DNA from: an uncultured Chlorobiaceae bacterium
GTDB taxonomy: Bacteria; Bacteroidota; Chlorobiia; Chlorobiales; Chlorobiaceae
DNA length: 64,000 bases
NCBI GenBank assembly: GCA_903887845.1
Contig: CAISRC010000065.1
Span: 1 to 64,000, forward strand
Direction of reading: 5' to 3'
Shown: positions 1 to 7,147 of the stretch, piece after piece
Layout of the letters: the number at the start of each line of letters is the position of its first letter
How positions within the stretch are numbered: the stretch's first letter is position 1
Program-made: the position numbers and the translations under genes
Notes under the pieces: generated by a model
What the model was told of the DNA's origin: nothing
The model's input: only the letters and a program-made list of their open reading frames with translations
Database searches by the model: none

Positions 1-1
1 A

Positions 2-355
2 TATGAGTTCATAACCAACAACATGAAACTCGCAGCCTCAACGATAGCGGCTATTTACAAGTCACGCTGGCAGATCGAAACGTTCTTCAGGTGGATCAAA
101 CAGAACCTGAAAATCAAGTCATTCCTTGGTACCAGTCAGAACGCCGTATTAACGCAGATTTGGGTGGCCATGTGCTATTATCTGTTGTTGTCTTATATCA
201 AGTTCCAGACGAAATACCGTCATTCATTGCAGGAATTGACCAGAATGATCGCCGCAGTCGTCATGGAGCAGCGCTTGTTGATCGATATTTTATCTCTCAA
301 AGAACATTCTCTTAAAAAGGTGAGGGATCCGGTCCTTCAACTGGCTTTATTTTAA
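2..355 (+). mobile_element. IS4-type transposase, C-terminal part (cut by window edge)
   Basis: The reading frame is open from base 2 and ends with TAA at 353-355, so only the last ~118 residues of a DDE transposase are present. The segment Y-x2-R-x3-E-x6-K (in YKSRWQIETFFRWIK) is the YREK signature of IS4-family transposases and contains the catalytic Glu. It is preceded by an F-I-T-N-N stretch, also typical of the family. The internal ATG at 23 is not a real start. The right end of the element probably lies just after 355, because a Sel1-like frame begins within about 15 bases. Which IS4 subgroup it belongs to cannot be settled without the rest of the element. Confidence 0.85.
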
Positions 356-368
356 CCGGACACTACTG

Positions 369-506
369 ATATTTTATGCCAGTGGTTTTGGTTGCATGCA
401 GAATAAGGTCAAAGCAAAAGAGTGGTTTGGGAAAGCGTGTGATAACGGATACCAAGCAGGATGTGATGCGTACCGGAACTTGAATAAACCAAAGAAACTG
501 CGGTAA
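369..506 (+). pseudogene. Sel1-repeat protein remnant (C-terminal end only)
   Basis: This frame encodes about 45 residues and ends with TAA at 504-506. It contains AKEWFGKACDNG followed by a G-C-x2-Y-R-x-L-N tail, almost the same as the tail of the intact Sel1 gene at 911-1735 (AKEWFGKACDNG, then GCEMYRELN). No start codon or repeat modules remain upstream, and the IS4-type transposase ends immediately before it. The simplest reading is that the 5' part of a second Sel1 paralogue was lost through the insertion or a later deletion. Confidence 0.75.
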
Positions 507-543
507 TTTTAGTTAATTTTGTCTATTAGCTCCCTCAATACTT

Positions 544-708
544 GTGAATGAGACAGAGCCGAATGGTGCAGAAATTTTTGAAGAAGTATTTGCAATAAAT
601 CAGTACGGAGGGCTGTTTGATATTTCAAAAGCAGGAGGTGACATGAAACTTTTTCCAGTCGTTCATCCTCGTCAGGCGGAAAATATCGCTTCCTATTCTG
701 CGAACTGA
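544..708 (+). other. Short unidentified open frame (likely gene fragment)
   Basis: A 54-codon frame beginning GTG and ending TGA at 706-708 lies between two recognisable gene remnants. It contains NETEPNGAEIF near its start and MKLFPVVHPRQAENIA near its end. The composition is protein-like, but I do not recognise it and there is no clear ribosome-binding site. Given the neighbours it is more likely debris than a functional small gene. Confidence 0.2.
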
Positions 709-798
709 GCGGTTCTACTCGAAGGCAGTGCTCAATATGCGGATCGCTTTATGATCTTATTGTGATAAAAGTTGTGATTGTCTGTTCAATGTCACCCT

Positions 799-876
799 GC
801 CAGCAGCAAGCTCGACAAGGCACAGACGCTTGGCGTGAAGGTGGTTTCGGCGGATGAGTTTGAGGAGATGCTATAG
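799..876 (+). pseudogene. NAD-dependent DNA ligase (LigA) BRCT-tail remnant
   Basis: A 25-residue frame ending TAG at 874-876 contains SKLDKAQTLGVKV followed by V-S-x-D-E-F-E-E-M-L. This matches the extreme C-terminus of LigA, where the BRCT domain ends with a G-S-K-L-x-K-A-x-x-L-G motif and an acidic E-F-x-x-L segment. No other part of ligA is visible upstream, so this is a fragment carried here by recombination. The call rests on a short match. Confidence 0.5.
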
Positions 877-910
877 GGTGGATGGAAGTTGAGTATTAAC
901 CATAATCGCT

Positions 911-1735
911 TTGAAAAAAATGATTAAAAAATTTTATTTATCCTTGTTATGTTTGTTGCTGCTTGCGGGTTCTGTACATGCCGAATCACCTGAAGAGATT
1001 CAAAAACTACGAGTTATCGCTGAGCATGGGGATGTTTCAGCCCAGTTCAAACTTGCTATGAGGTATTTGTTGGGATATAAAGTTGAAAAAGATTCCGTTG
1101 AAGGGGTAAAGTGGTTACGATTAGCTGCCGAGCAGGGAAACATAAAAGCTCAAGTTGGTCTTGGGATTATGTACGCTGATGGGAATGGTGTCAAGCAGGA
1201 CTATGCCGAAGCTGTAAAGTGGTATCGGTTAGCGGCAGTGCAAGGAGATGCAGGGGCGCAACTTAATCTTGGAGTAATGTACAGTGAAGGACGAGGTGTA
1301 ATTCAAGATTATAAAGAGGCGTTCAAATGGTATCGGTTGGCTGCTGAGCAAGGAGATGCAGTCGCTCAAAATAATCTTAGTGTGATTTACAGCAAAGGTC
1401 ATGGTCTCAAACAAGATCATGTCGAAGCGTTCAAATGGCTTCGTCTTGCAGCAGCTCAAGGGTATGTAAGAGCTCAAGCCCAACTTGGTTTTGCTTATGA
1501 AGGTGGCCATGGAGTCAGACAGAGTTATGTAGAGGCCCTCAAATGGTATCGTTTGGCGGCGGAACAAGGCGATACAACGGCTCAGTTTTTTATTGGTAAT
1601 TATTATTTAAACGGGTATGGCGTAAAAAAAAATATGGCTTTAGCAAAGGAGTGGTTTGGTAAAGCATGTGATAATGGTTTACAAGAAGGTTGTGAAATGT
1701 ACCGTGAATTAAATACTGGAACAAAAAAACAGTGA
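911..1735 (+). CDS. Exported Sel1-repeat (SLR/TPR-like) protein
   Basis: The protein is 274 aa if started at TTG 911, or 271 aa from ATG 920; neither has a convincing ribosome-binding site. An N-terminal signal peptide (lysines, a Leu-rich core, then VHA-ES) implies export to the periplasm. Residues ~32-250 form about six tandem 36-residue Sel1 repeats with the hallmark pattern A-x-x-Q-x-x-L-G-x-x-Y-x-x-G-x-G-V-x-x-D, then A-x-K-W-x-R-L-A-A. Such alpha-solenoids mediate protein-protein contacts; the partner is unknown. The C-terminus has two Cys residues (ACDNG and GCEMY) that could form a disulfide. A truncated paralogue lies at 369-506. Confidence 0.85.
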   Translation: MKKMIKKFYLSLLCLLLLAGSVHAESPEEIQKLRVIAEHGDVSAQFKLAMRYLLGYKVEKDSVEGVKWLRLAAEQGNIKAQVGLGIMYADGNGVKQDYAEAVKWYRLAAVQGDAGAQLNLGVMYSEGRGVIQDYKEAFKWYRLAAEQGDAVAQNNLSVIYSKGHGLKQDHVEAFKWLRLAAAQGYVRAQAQLGFAYEGGHGVRQSYVEALKWYRLAAEQGDTTAQFFIGNYYLNGYGVKKNMALAKEWFGKACDNGLQEGCEMYRELNTGTKKQ

Positions 1736-1854
1736 TACTTGATGTTATCGAGATTCGTTATATCTCAAAATAGTTCGTGGGATCACGTGGATCAATCAGA
1801 ATAATTTTATCCCAGTCATGTTGAATAGAAACTTTATCGCGAAAAAGCTCTCTT

Positions 1855-2058
1855 TCAAAGTCCTTGAGCGCATAGCCAATACTTGTATTCACCAATGCCC
1901 CGAAACCAGTCGACATTGGAAAGGTTCCCCTGTTCCATTTTGAGCTTGACGGTCGTAATCTTTGCTGCAGCAACAGAATCCAGCCCCATGAACCACTCTT
2001 CATAAGGGCTTGTTCCGTCTTCGCGAAGATACTCTTCGACTTTGTAGTTCATAGCCAT
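1855..2058 (-). pseudogene. RelE/HigB (Gp49-like) toxin, truncated by frame disruption
   Basis: The 67-codon frame begins [15 protein letters not shown] and continues through A-A-A-K-I-T-T and G-N-L-S-N-V-x-W-F-R-G-I-G-E-Y. This is the N-terminal half of Gp49/HigB-type mRNA interferases, which normally run ~95-110 aa and continue with a D-x-G-P-G-Y-R strand. Here that strand is missing and the frame stops eight residues after GIGEYK. An overlapping minus-strand frame continues to a stop at 1758 and encodes an unrelated tail (DWDKIILIDPRDP) that I do not recognise. The junction near 1885-1900 therefore looks like a recombination or indel scar, and the toxin is probably inactive. Confidence 0.55.
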
Positions 2059-2141
2059 AAGGTAACATAAAAGTTACTTTCCGGTAAAAATAAATTTGTG
2101 ATTCTCTTCCCGTTGCATACAATTTCTGGTAGCCTGATTTT

Positions 2142-2324
2142 TCATTTGAATCGTTTTAGGAGTTCGATCTTCGCCTTTTTCCACTCTACAGAATTTTCTT
2201 GACCTGTTGCCAGTCGATCTTCTGTTTCCTGCAACGCCAGCTTGTGCCAGTCAGGAGATTCCAGTGATTCCTCTTCATGCGTCAGATCGTCCCGGATAAC
2301 TTCTGTGACCATCAGTTTTTCCAC
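2142..2324 (-). CDS. Addiction-module antitoxin, N-terminally shortened
   Basis: A 60-aa frame from GTG 2324 contains ESPDWHKLALQETEDRLATG and ends V-E-W-x-x-A-K-x-x-L-x-K-R-F. This resembles the C-terminal region of the small antitoxins annotated as addiction module component proteins, which are usually ~70-80 aa. The frame extends upstream without an ATG to a stop near the GtrA gene, so ~10-15 N-terminal residues may be lost. It lies upstream of, and in the same direction as, the broken toxin at 1855-2058, giving the usual antitoxin-toxin order. The module appears dead or decaying. Confidence 0.55.
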   Translation of the reverse strand: MEKLMVTEVIRDDLTHEEESLESPDWHKLALQETEDRLATGQENSVEWKKAKIELLKRFK

Positions 2325-2395
2325 TCTGGAGAGATGCGTAATTTCAATGGGTTTTTGCCTTCGATATCCGGGCCCTCAATCAAGCTTGTAACTGT

Positions 2396-2812
2396 TTATA
2401 ACTGCTTGCGACGGAAAAGGATGAAGCGGGATGTAAGCAGGTTGATCAGCATGCCGGCAATACTTCCGGCGGCGACACCAAGAACAGGATGCTGGGCGAC
2501 AGTCTCATGGCGTGAAATGAGCAACGAATAGATCGTAAAATTAACGCTTCCGCCTATTGACATCAGGGCAAGATAGAAGCCAAATTCCCTGATTGTCGAA
2601 TGGCCGGATTTTCGGTTGCGGAAAGTGATTGCCCGATTAAACAACCATGTAGCTAACGCAGCGGATAAGAATGAAATCAGGCGAGCGCCGTAGACGCCCA
2701 TAAGTGCTTTAAGAAGATACAGTATTGTTGTATCAACAATGAAGCCCACAATGCCCGCAACTCCAAACCAGAAGAATTGGGCTGAAAAACTCAGAAGCTT
2801 TTCTTTATTCAT
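2396..2812 (-). CDS. GtrA-family membrane protein (polyprenyl-sugar flippase-like)
   Basis: Starting at ATG 2812 gives a 138-aa protein (MNKEKLLSFSAQFFWFG...) with four predicted membrane helices, a G-V-A-G-I-V-G-F-x-V-D segment, an F-N-R-x-x-T-F-R-N loop and a closing S-R-F-x-L-F motif. These are typical of the GtrA/DPMS family. Family members are thought to move lipid-linked sugars across the inner membrane for a GT-C enzyme. The open frame extends further upstream, but that would overlap the glycosyltransferase stop at 2874, and the length from 2812 fits the family. It is the last gene of the minus-strand glycan operon, 61 bases after the GtrB-like gene. Confidence 0.8.
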   Translation of the reverse strand: MNKEKLLSFSAQFFWFGVAGIVGFIVDTTILYLLKALMGVYGARLISFLSAALATWLFNRAITFRNRKSGHSTIREFGFYLALMSIGGSVNFTIYSLLISRHETVAQHPVLGVAAGSIAGMLINLLTSRFILFRRKQL

Positions 2813-2873
2813 CGCAAATACTTGCAGGTTTGGTGGATTGCGTAAAATGAATGCCTTAAATGTAGATGACTCA

Positions 2874-3833
2874 TCATAAAAGAGACTTTCGTTCCTGGCT
2901 GAATAGAGGAATCGCCAAGTATGCAAGGCGTTTCATTTCATGCCGGCCTCGGGTAACGTTATCCAGAATCAGGCCGCACATCAATGAAAGAAGGGCGCAA
3001 ATCATTATGGATGCGGAAAGGATAGCGGTAGGGAAGCGAGGAACCAGACCTGTATGAAAGTACTCGGCAAGGATCGGGATTGAGATGAATACGGAAATAA
3101 CCGCCATCAACGTCGCGCATATACCGTAAAATGAGAATGGACGTTCAGACACGTAAAGTCGAAAAATGGTCTTGAGAATGCGCAATCCGTCACGATAGGT
3201 GGATAATTTGCTTTCAGATCCTTCAGTTCGGGCTCCGTATGGCGTCATGACTTCTCCGTAAGGCATACGGAGTTCCAACGCATGAATGGTGAGCTCGGTC
3301 TCTATTTCAAAGCCTTCAGACAGAGCGGGGAACGATTTCGCGTACCGTCTGGAAAAGGCACGATACCCTGACAGCATATCAGTGAAGCCGCCGCCAAATA
3401 TTTTCAGGGTGCTTTGCGTCAGCATCCGGTTGCCCCATTGGTGCCCCCTCCTGTAGGCGGCACCGGCGACCTCCTCTGTCGTCTGCCGACAGCCAACAAC
3501 CATGTCAAGATGCTCGTCGATCAGCTTGTCTACCAATTTTGTGACAGATGAAGCGTCATACGTGGCATCACCGTCTACCATCACAAAAATATCGGCTTCA
3601 ACATCAGCAAACATTCGTCGGACAACGTTACCTTTTCCTCGGAGTGGAACGTCAATGACATGAACATTTTCTGCTCTTGCCATGGTTGCCGTTCTGTCGC
3701 TTGAATGGTTGTCGAAGACAAAAATATCAATTCCCGGTATCGCCTCGCGGAAGCCCCGGATCACCTGGGTGATGGCAGCCTCTTCGTTATAACAAGGAAC
3801 AACAAGGGCTATTTTCAGGCCTCGATAAGACAT
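2874..3833 (-). CDS. Family 2 glycosyltransferase, GtrB/dolichol-P-mannose synthase-like
   Basis: The 319-aa protein has an N-terminal GT-A domain with VVPCYNEE at residues ~12-19, a D-N-x-S-x-D-R-T loop and the metal-binding MVDGDATYD motif. The C-terminal ~80 residues form two membrane helices. This is the layout of polyprenyl-phosphate glucose/mannose synthases (GtrB, DPM1), which load a sugar onto undecaprenyl phosphate at the inner membrane. It sits between a GT-C enzyme and a GtrA protein, which together form a donor-synthesis, flipping and transfer set. The sugar cannot be deduced. Confidence 0.85.
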   Translation of the reverse strand: MSYRGLKIALVVPCYNEEAAITQVIRGFREAIPGIDIFVFDNHSSDRTATMARAENVHVIDVPLRGKGNVVRRMFADVEADIFVMVDGDATYDASSVTKLVDKLIDEHLDMVVGCRQTTEEVAGAAYRRGHQWGNRMLTQSTLKIFGGGFTDMLSGYRAFSRRYAKSFPALSEGFEIETELTIHALELRMPYGEVMTPYGARTEGSESKLSTYRDGLRILKTIFRLYVSERPFSFYGICATLMAVISVFISIPILAEYFHTGLVPRFPTAILSASIMICALLSLMCGLILDNVTRGRHEMKRLAYLAIPLFSQERKSLL

Positions 3834-3936
3834 AAATCTATTTCGTTTGCAAAAACGTTGAGTAAGTTCTATAACTAAAAATATTTACTGATGGGTAACA
3901 GAACAATCCTCTTCTGAACTGGCTCAATGAGGGGAC

Positions 3937-5460
3937 TCAGTGAGAATCTCTGTGCTCGAACAATACCGTATCGGAAACCGGCTCCCGCAGCAAGAGTCGA
4001 ACGTTGAATTTCCTGATCAAGCCTTGATCCTGTGTATAACCGTAGTAAAGGTCGGCCGGACCGTTGAGTCCGTCCCGATTGAGCGGTAGAAGCGATGATT
4101 CGATTCGCATGGTGTGCCTGTAAAAGTTTGTGCTGGGTTCAAAAACCCAGTTGACGCGCAAATGGAGCGGCACCGAAGGCTTTTCCCGCAGAATTTTATC
4201 ATGGATCGCAACCATGATATCCTTGCTGCAGGCATCGTCTTTCCACTCATAGACGAATTTGATGTTCATCGACAGCAATCCATTCACAACAAGAACCGCA
4301 GGTACAAGCATACCAACCAAAAGACCAATGACGCCGACCCAGCGGGAGGTTCCATGAAACAGATTGCCGGTCATCAATGCGGCAAGCAGGAAAAGAGGAA
4401 GAAGGGCAATTCCGCGTCGTCCCTGAAGCAGTGCTACGTTCAAAATTGCGTGTTGCGCCAGGCTCTCGATAACGATGAGGCCGACCATCGTAACGATCAC
4501 GGTGAGCGCTGCAAAACGTTGGCTATCCGTTCGCCTGAGGCTCCAAAGTACAATGGGCATCGAAAAGAGCGTTAGCATGACCCATGCCTCAAGCAGTAAA
4601 TACTGGTCAGGCAGCCACTCTCTGTCGTATATGGTTCCATAAATGAGGCTGCCAACCGTATCAACCCAGAATCCAGTAGAGCCGCCCATATCAAAGAGCT
4701 TGTTCTCATGAATGATGCTCAGTGGCAGTATCAGGTAAGCAAAGAGTGGAATGGTCACCGCTAAAATTTTCAGCAGCAGTATCAAATGCGAGCGGGAATG
4801 ATGCGTCGAAAGGTCGTGGCGATCTGAAATACCGGCATAAACCAGAAGCACTGAAAGTATGGCCAGAGCGGCCATCAGAACAAGCAGAAAGGAGATGTTT
4901 GCCAACACGGCAAGCGAGAACAACATGACGCTTATAAGGGCAGGCGTTTCCCTTACCTTTCCGGGTGACTCGGCAAGTGAGTCGAGGAGCGCAGCCAGAC
5001 CAAGCATGGTGAAGCCGAGCCCAAGACCATATCCACGTGCGAGCCCGAGGAAATCCAGCACATAGGGATTCATGCCTGCCAAAAGAAGTCCAAGTACTTG
5101 CAGCCACCCCGGGACTATTCGTTTGAGGCAAAGATTCAAGCCTGCAAGATAGAAAATGCAACCGAGAAGACTTGGAAGCCGAAGCGTGAGCTCCGACAGT
5201 CCAAACAACGCCACTGAGATTTTGCAAAGCAGCGTATTCAGGACGTGATTGTTATCCGGAAGCCCCGGTGTCTTGAAAAGCACGATCTGCAACCAGTCAC
5301 CGGTTACGTGCCATACGTAGGTCAGAGCTTCGTCGTGTGTTATGGAGAGCGTGGCTGCCCGCATCGCCACGTAAAAGAAAATGAGAACGGATATTCCAAT
5401 CGAGACGATACTCGGCCTGAATAAGTGTCGATTATTCCTGTTCTGTTGCTGTTTTCTCAT
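3937..5460 (-). CDS. GT-C-fold membrane glycosyltransferase (ArnT/PMT-like)
   Basis: The 507-aa polytopic protein has about ten hydrophobic helices and a C-terminal soluble periplasmic-type tail from residue ~415. Near the N-terminus, after the first helix, is ITHDEALTY, an acidic first-loop motif characteristic of GT-C enzymes that use lipid-linked sugar donors. A second conserved-looking loop has NNHVLNTLL and L-x-R-L-P-S-L. The enzyme probably transfers the sugar supplied by the downstream GtrB/GtrA pair to an extracytoplasmic acceptor. Its start overlaps the end of the deacetylase gene by 29 bases, showing tight operon organisation. Confidence 0.75.
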   Translation of the reverse strand: MRKQQQNRNNRHLFRPSIVSIGISVLIFFYVAMRAATLSITHDEALTYVWHVTGDWLQIVLFKTPGLPDNNHVLNTLLCKISVALFGLSELTLRLPSLLGCIFYLAGLNLCLKRIVPGWLQVLGLLLAGMNPYVLDFLGLARGYGLGLGFTMLGLAALLDSLAESPGKVRETPALISVMLFSLAVLANISFLLVLMAALAILSVLLVYAGISDRHDLSTHHSRSHLILLLKILAVTIPLFAYLILPLSIIHENKLFDMGGSTGFWVDTVGSLIYGTIYDREWLPDQYLLLEAWVMLTLFSMPIVLWSLRRTDSQRFAALTVIVTMVGLIVIESLAQHAILNVALLQGRRGIALLPLFLLAALMTGNLFHGTSRWVGVIGLLVGMLVPAVLVVNGLLSMNIKFVYEWKDDACSKDIMVAIHDKILREKPSVPLHLRVNWVFEPSTNFYRHTMRIESSLLPLNRDGLNGPADLYYGYTQDQGLIRKFNVRLLLREPVSDTVLFEHRDSH

Positions 5461-7120
5461 AAAGAGGCTGATTTAAAAGGAATCCGATGCCATCACTGCC
5501 TTTCTTGAGCTCATCAAGGGTAACAGAAATCGTTGATGAATTGCCTTTTTCAGCACAGTTCCTCACTCTTGCCATGAGGGGGTTCCCGCCTGCTCTGATG
5601 CGAATTGCAAAAAGCTTGAGTTTTACCTTCTCGCTTTCGCCATCTTTGCCGGAGAGCGTAATATCGGGGACAAGAAAGTCGTTGTTGCTGTTGAGCATCG
5701 GAATGTTCTGTCCCGAAATTTCCGGTTGGCGATAATCAATGGCGGCATCACCTGAGACCGTTGAAGACAATTCAACATCCCCTTTTCCTTCCCGTTTCAC
5801 TGTTTTTCTGATCTTCCCTGCAAAATCTGCGATGACTTGGGAACGCCAGATGCACCATAAGGTGTAATCATCATTCATCAGATCCGAAAGTGAGGGAAGG
5901 TGGCCGATATGGTTTCTCTCTTTGAAGGTCTTGAAGATCTCCTTCGAGTAGTCATAGTTGGCATTCGGGTAGGCAAGGTTGTCGAGACAAACGCCATCAA
6001 GGTTGTAAGTCCGCAACAACGTCCTTACGGTCTCAGCAGTGTAGGATGCGACTTCTGGATTGGCTGGCGACATCCAGTCGAGCGAACCTTGACCGTCCTT
6101 GGATGTCATGCCCCAGGCCGGATGCTTCTGGAGAGCTTTGCGGTCGGCAAGTGCAGATATCCATGCATGGACCTTAAATCCATGCGATTTCAGCAGGTCA
6201 AGCGTCTTGCCGAAAATATCCCCGTTATCGCCTGTTCCGTAATACCGATTTCCCTGTTCATCCTTGGCCATGAGGAACACATCGGTCACTGCCATAGCGT
6301 CAAGCCTTGATACAAGCGAATCAGGGTTGAGAACTCCATGACTCAGGTCAAGCCAGACTGCGAAGGAACTTGTGTGAAGACGCTCCACCTCCTCGCGGTA
6401 GTTTTCAAAAGAAAAGAACCGGGCGTTCCGCTTCGACACAAATTTGATAAATCCTTTTATTGCATCGGGATATTTCGCTGCTATTCTTGGATGGAGAAGC
6501 ACCACGAGGGGTTGTTCACCGTTTTCCTTTTCGAGGTACATCTTCTTCAGTGTATCTTCGAATTGGCGCGATGAGTATTTTTTTTCTTCGATCATGTCAT
6601 AGTCTGAGGCGATCAGACTGGCGTCCCTAAAGTTCGAAATGGGTATTTCGTAGACAACGTCCTGATTCGCCCAGGAATCTTTGTCGGAGCTGTCTCCCAG
6701 ATAGCCCAAGGCCTTCAGAGCCCGCATCACCCGTAGATCATATTCGAGGTAAGGAGCGCGGAACCACAAGACAGGCTTCCCGGAAATTGATTCAAGGAGG
6801 TCTTTCGACCCGGCAAGCTCCTCCTTTATCATGTTCTCGTCAAGGGTTTTGAAATGTGGATGGCTGGAAGAGTGTGAACCGATAGTGTTTTCCGGTTTTG
6901 CAAGGGATTCGACGAGTGCCTTATGATCGAGGGCAAAGTTGCCGGTAATAAAGAAAGTTGCCGGAACCGCAATATTGAGCTGCCGAAGTGCGGGTTCGTC
7001 AGCCGCCTCCTCGACGTCAAATGACAGAAGTACCGGCGAGGAACTTGCAGCGACCGGATTCCAACCAAAAAGAAAAAATGCAAAAAACGCGGCAAGAGCA
7101 AATCGCGGCATTAAAATCAT
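5432..7120 (-). CDS. Secreted NodB polysaccharide deacetylase fused to a glycosidase-like domain
   Basis: The 562-aa protein begins with a signal peptide (core LAAFFAFFLFG, cleavage near VAA-SS). Residues ~30-245 are a NodB carbohydrate-esterase domain: a metal-ligand segment SFDVEEA in place of the more common TFDDG, the zinc motif H-S-S-S-H, WFRAPYLEYD and a late L-L-H-P motif. Residues ~255-480 resemble the TIM-barrel of GHL/GH153-type proteins, with V-H-A-W-I-S-A-L, D-W-M-x-P-A-N-P-E-V and D-G-V-C-L-D-N-L. This two-domain order is that of PgaB, which de-N-acetylates and cleaves poly-N-acetylglucosamine. It lies 27 bases after the synthase-like GT2, implying it modifies that exopolymer. 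Confidence 0.8.
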   Translation of the reverse strand: MILMPRFALAAFFAFFLFGWNPVAASSSPVLLSFDVEEAADEPALRQLNIAVPATFFITGNFALDHKALVESLAKPENTIGSHSSSHPHFKTLDENMIKEELAGSKDLLESISGKPVLWFRAPYLEYDLRVMRALKALGYLGDSSDKDSWANQDVVYEIPISNFRDASLIASDYDMIEEKKYSSRQFEDTLKKMYLEKENGEQPLVVLLHPRIAAKYPDAIKGFIKFVSKRNARFFSFENYREEVERLHTSSFAVWLDLSHGVLNPDSLVSRLDAMAVTDVFLMAKDEQGNRYYGTGDNGDIFGKTLDLLKSHGFKVHAWISALADRKALQKHPAWGMTSKDGQGSLDWMSPANPEVASYTAETVRTLLRTYNLDGVCLDNLAYPNANYDYSKEIFKTFKERNHIGHLPSLSDLMNDDYTLWCIWRSQVIADFAGKIRKTVKREGKGDVELSSTVSGDAAIDYRQPEISGQNIPMLNSNNDFLVPDITLSGKDGESEKVKLKLFAIRIRAGGNPLMARVRNCAEKGNSSTISVTLDELKKGSDGIGFLLNQPLYEKTATEQE

Positions 7121-7147
7121 GCGTTTACAGAATAAAATTCATCGTTA

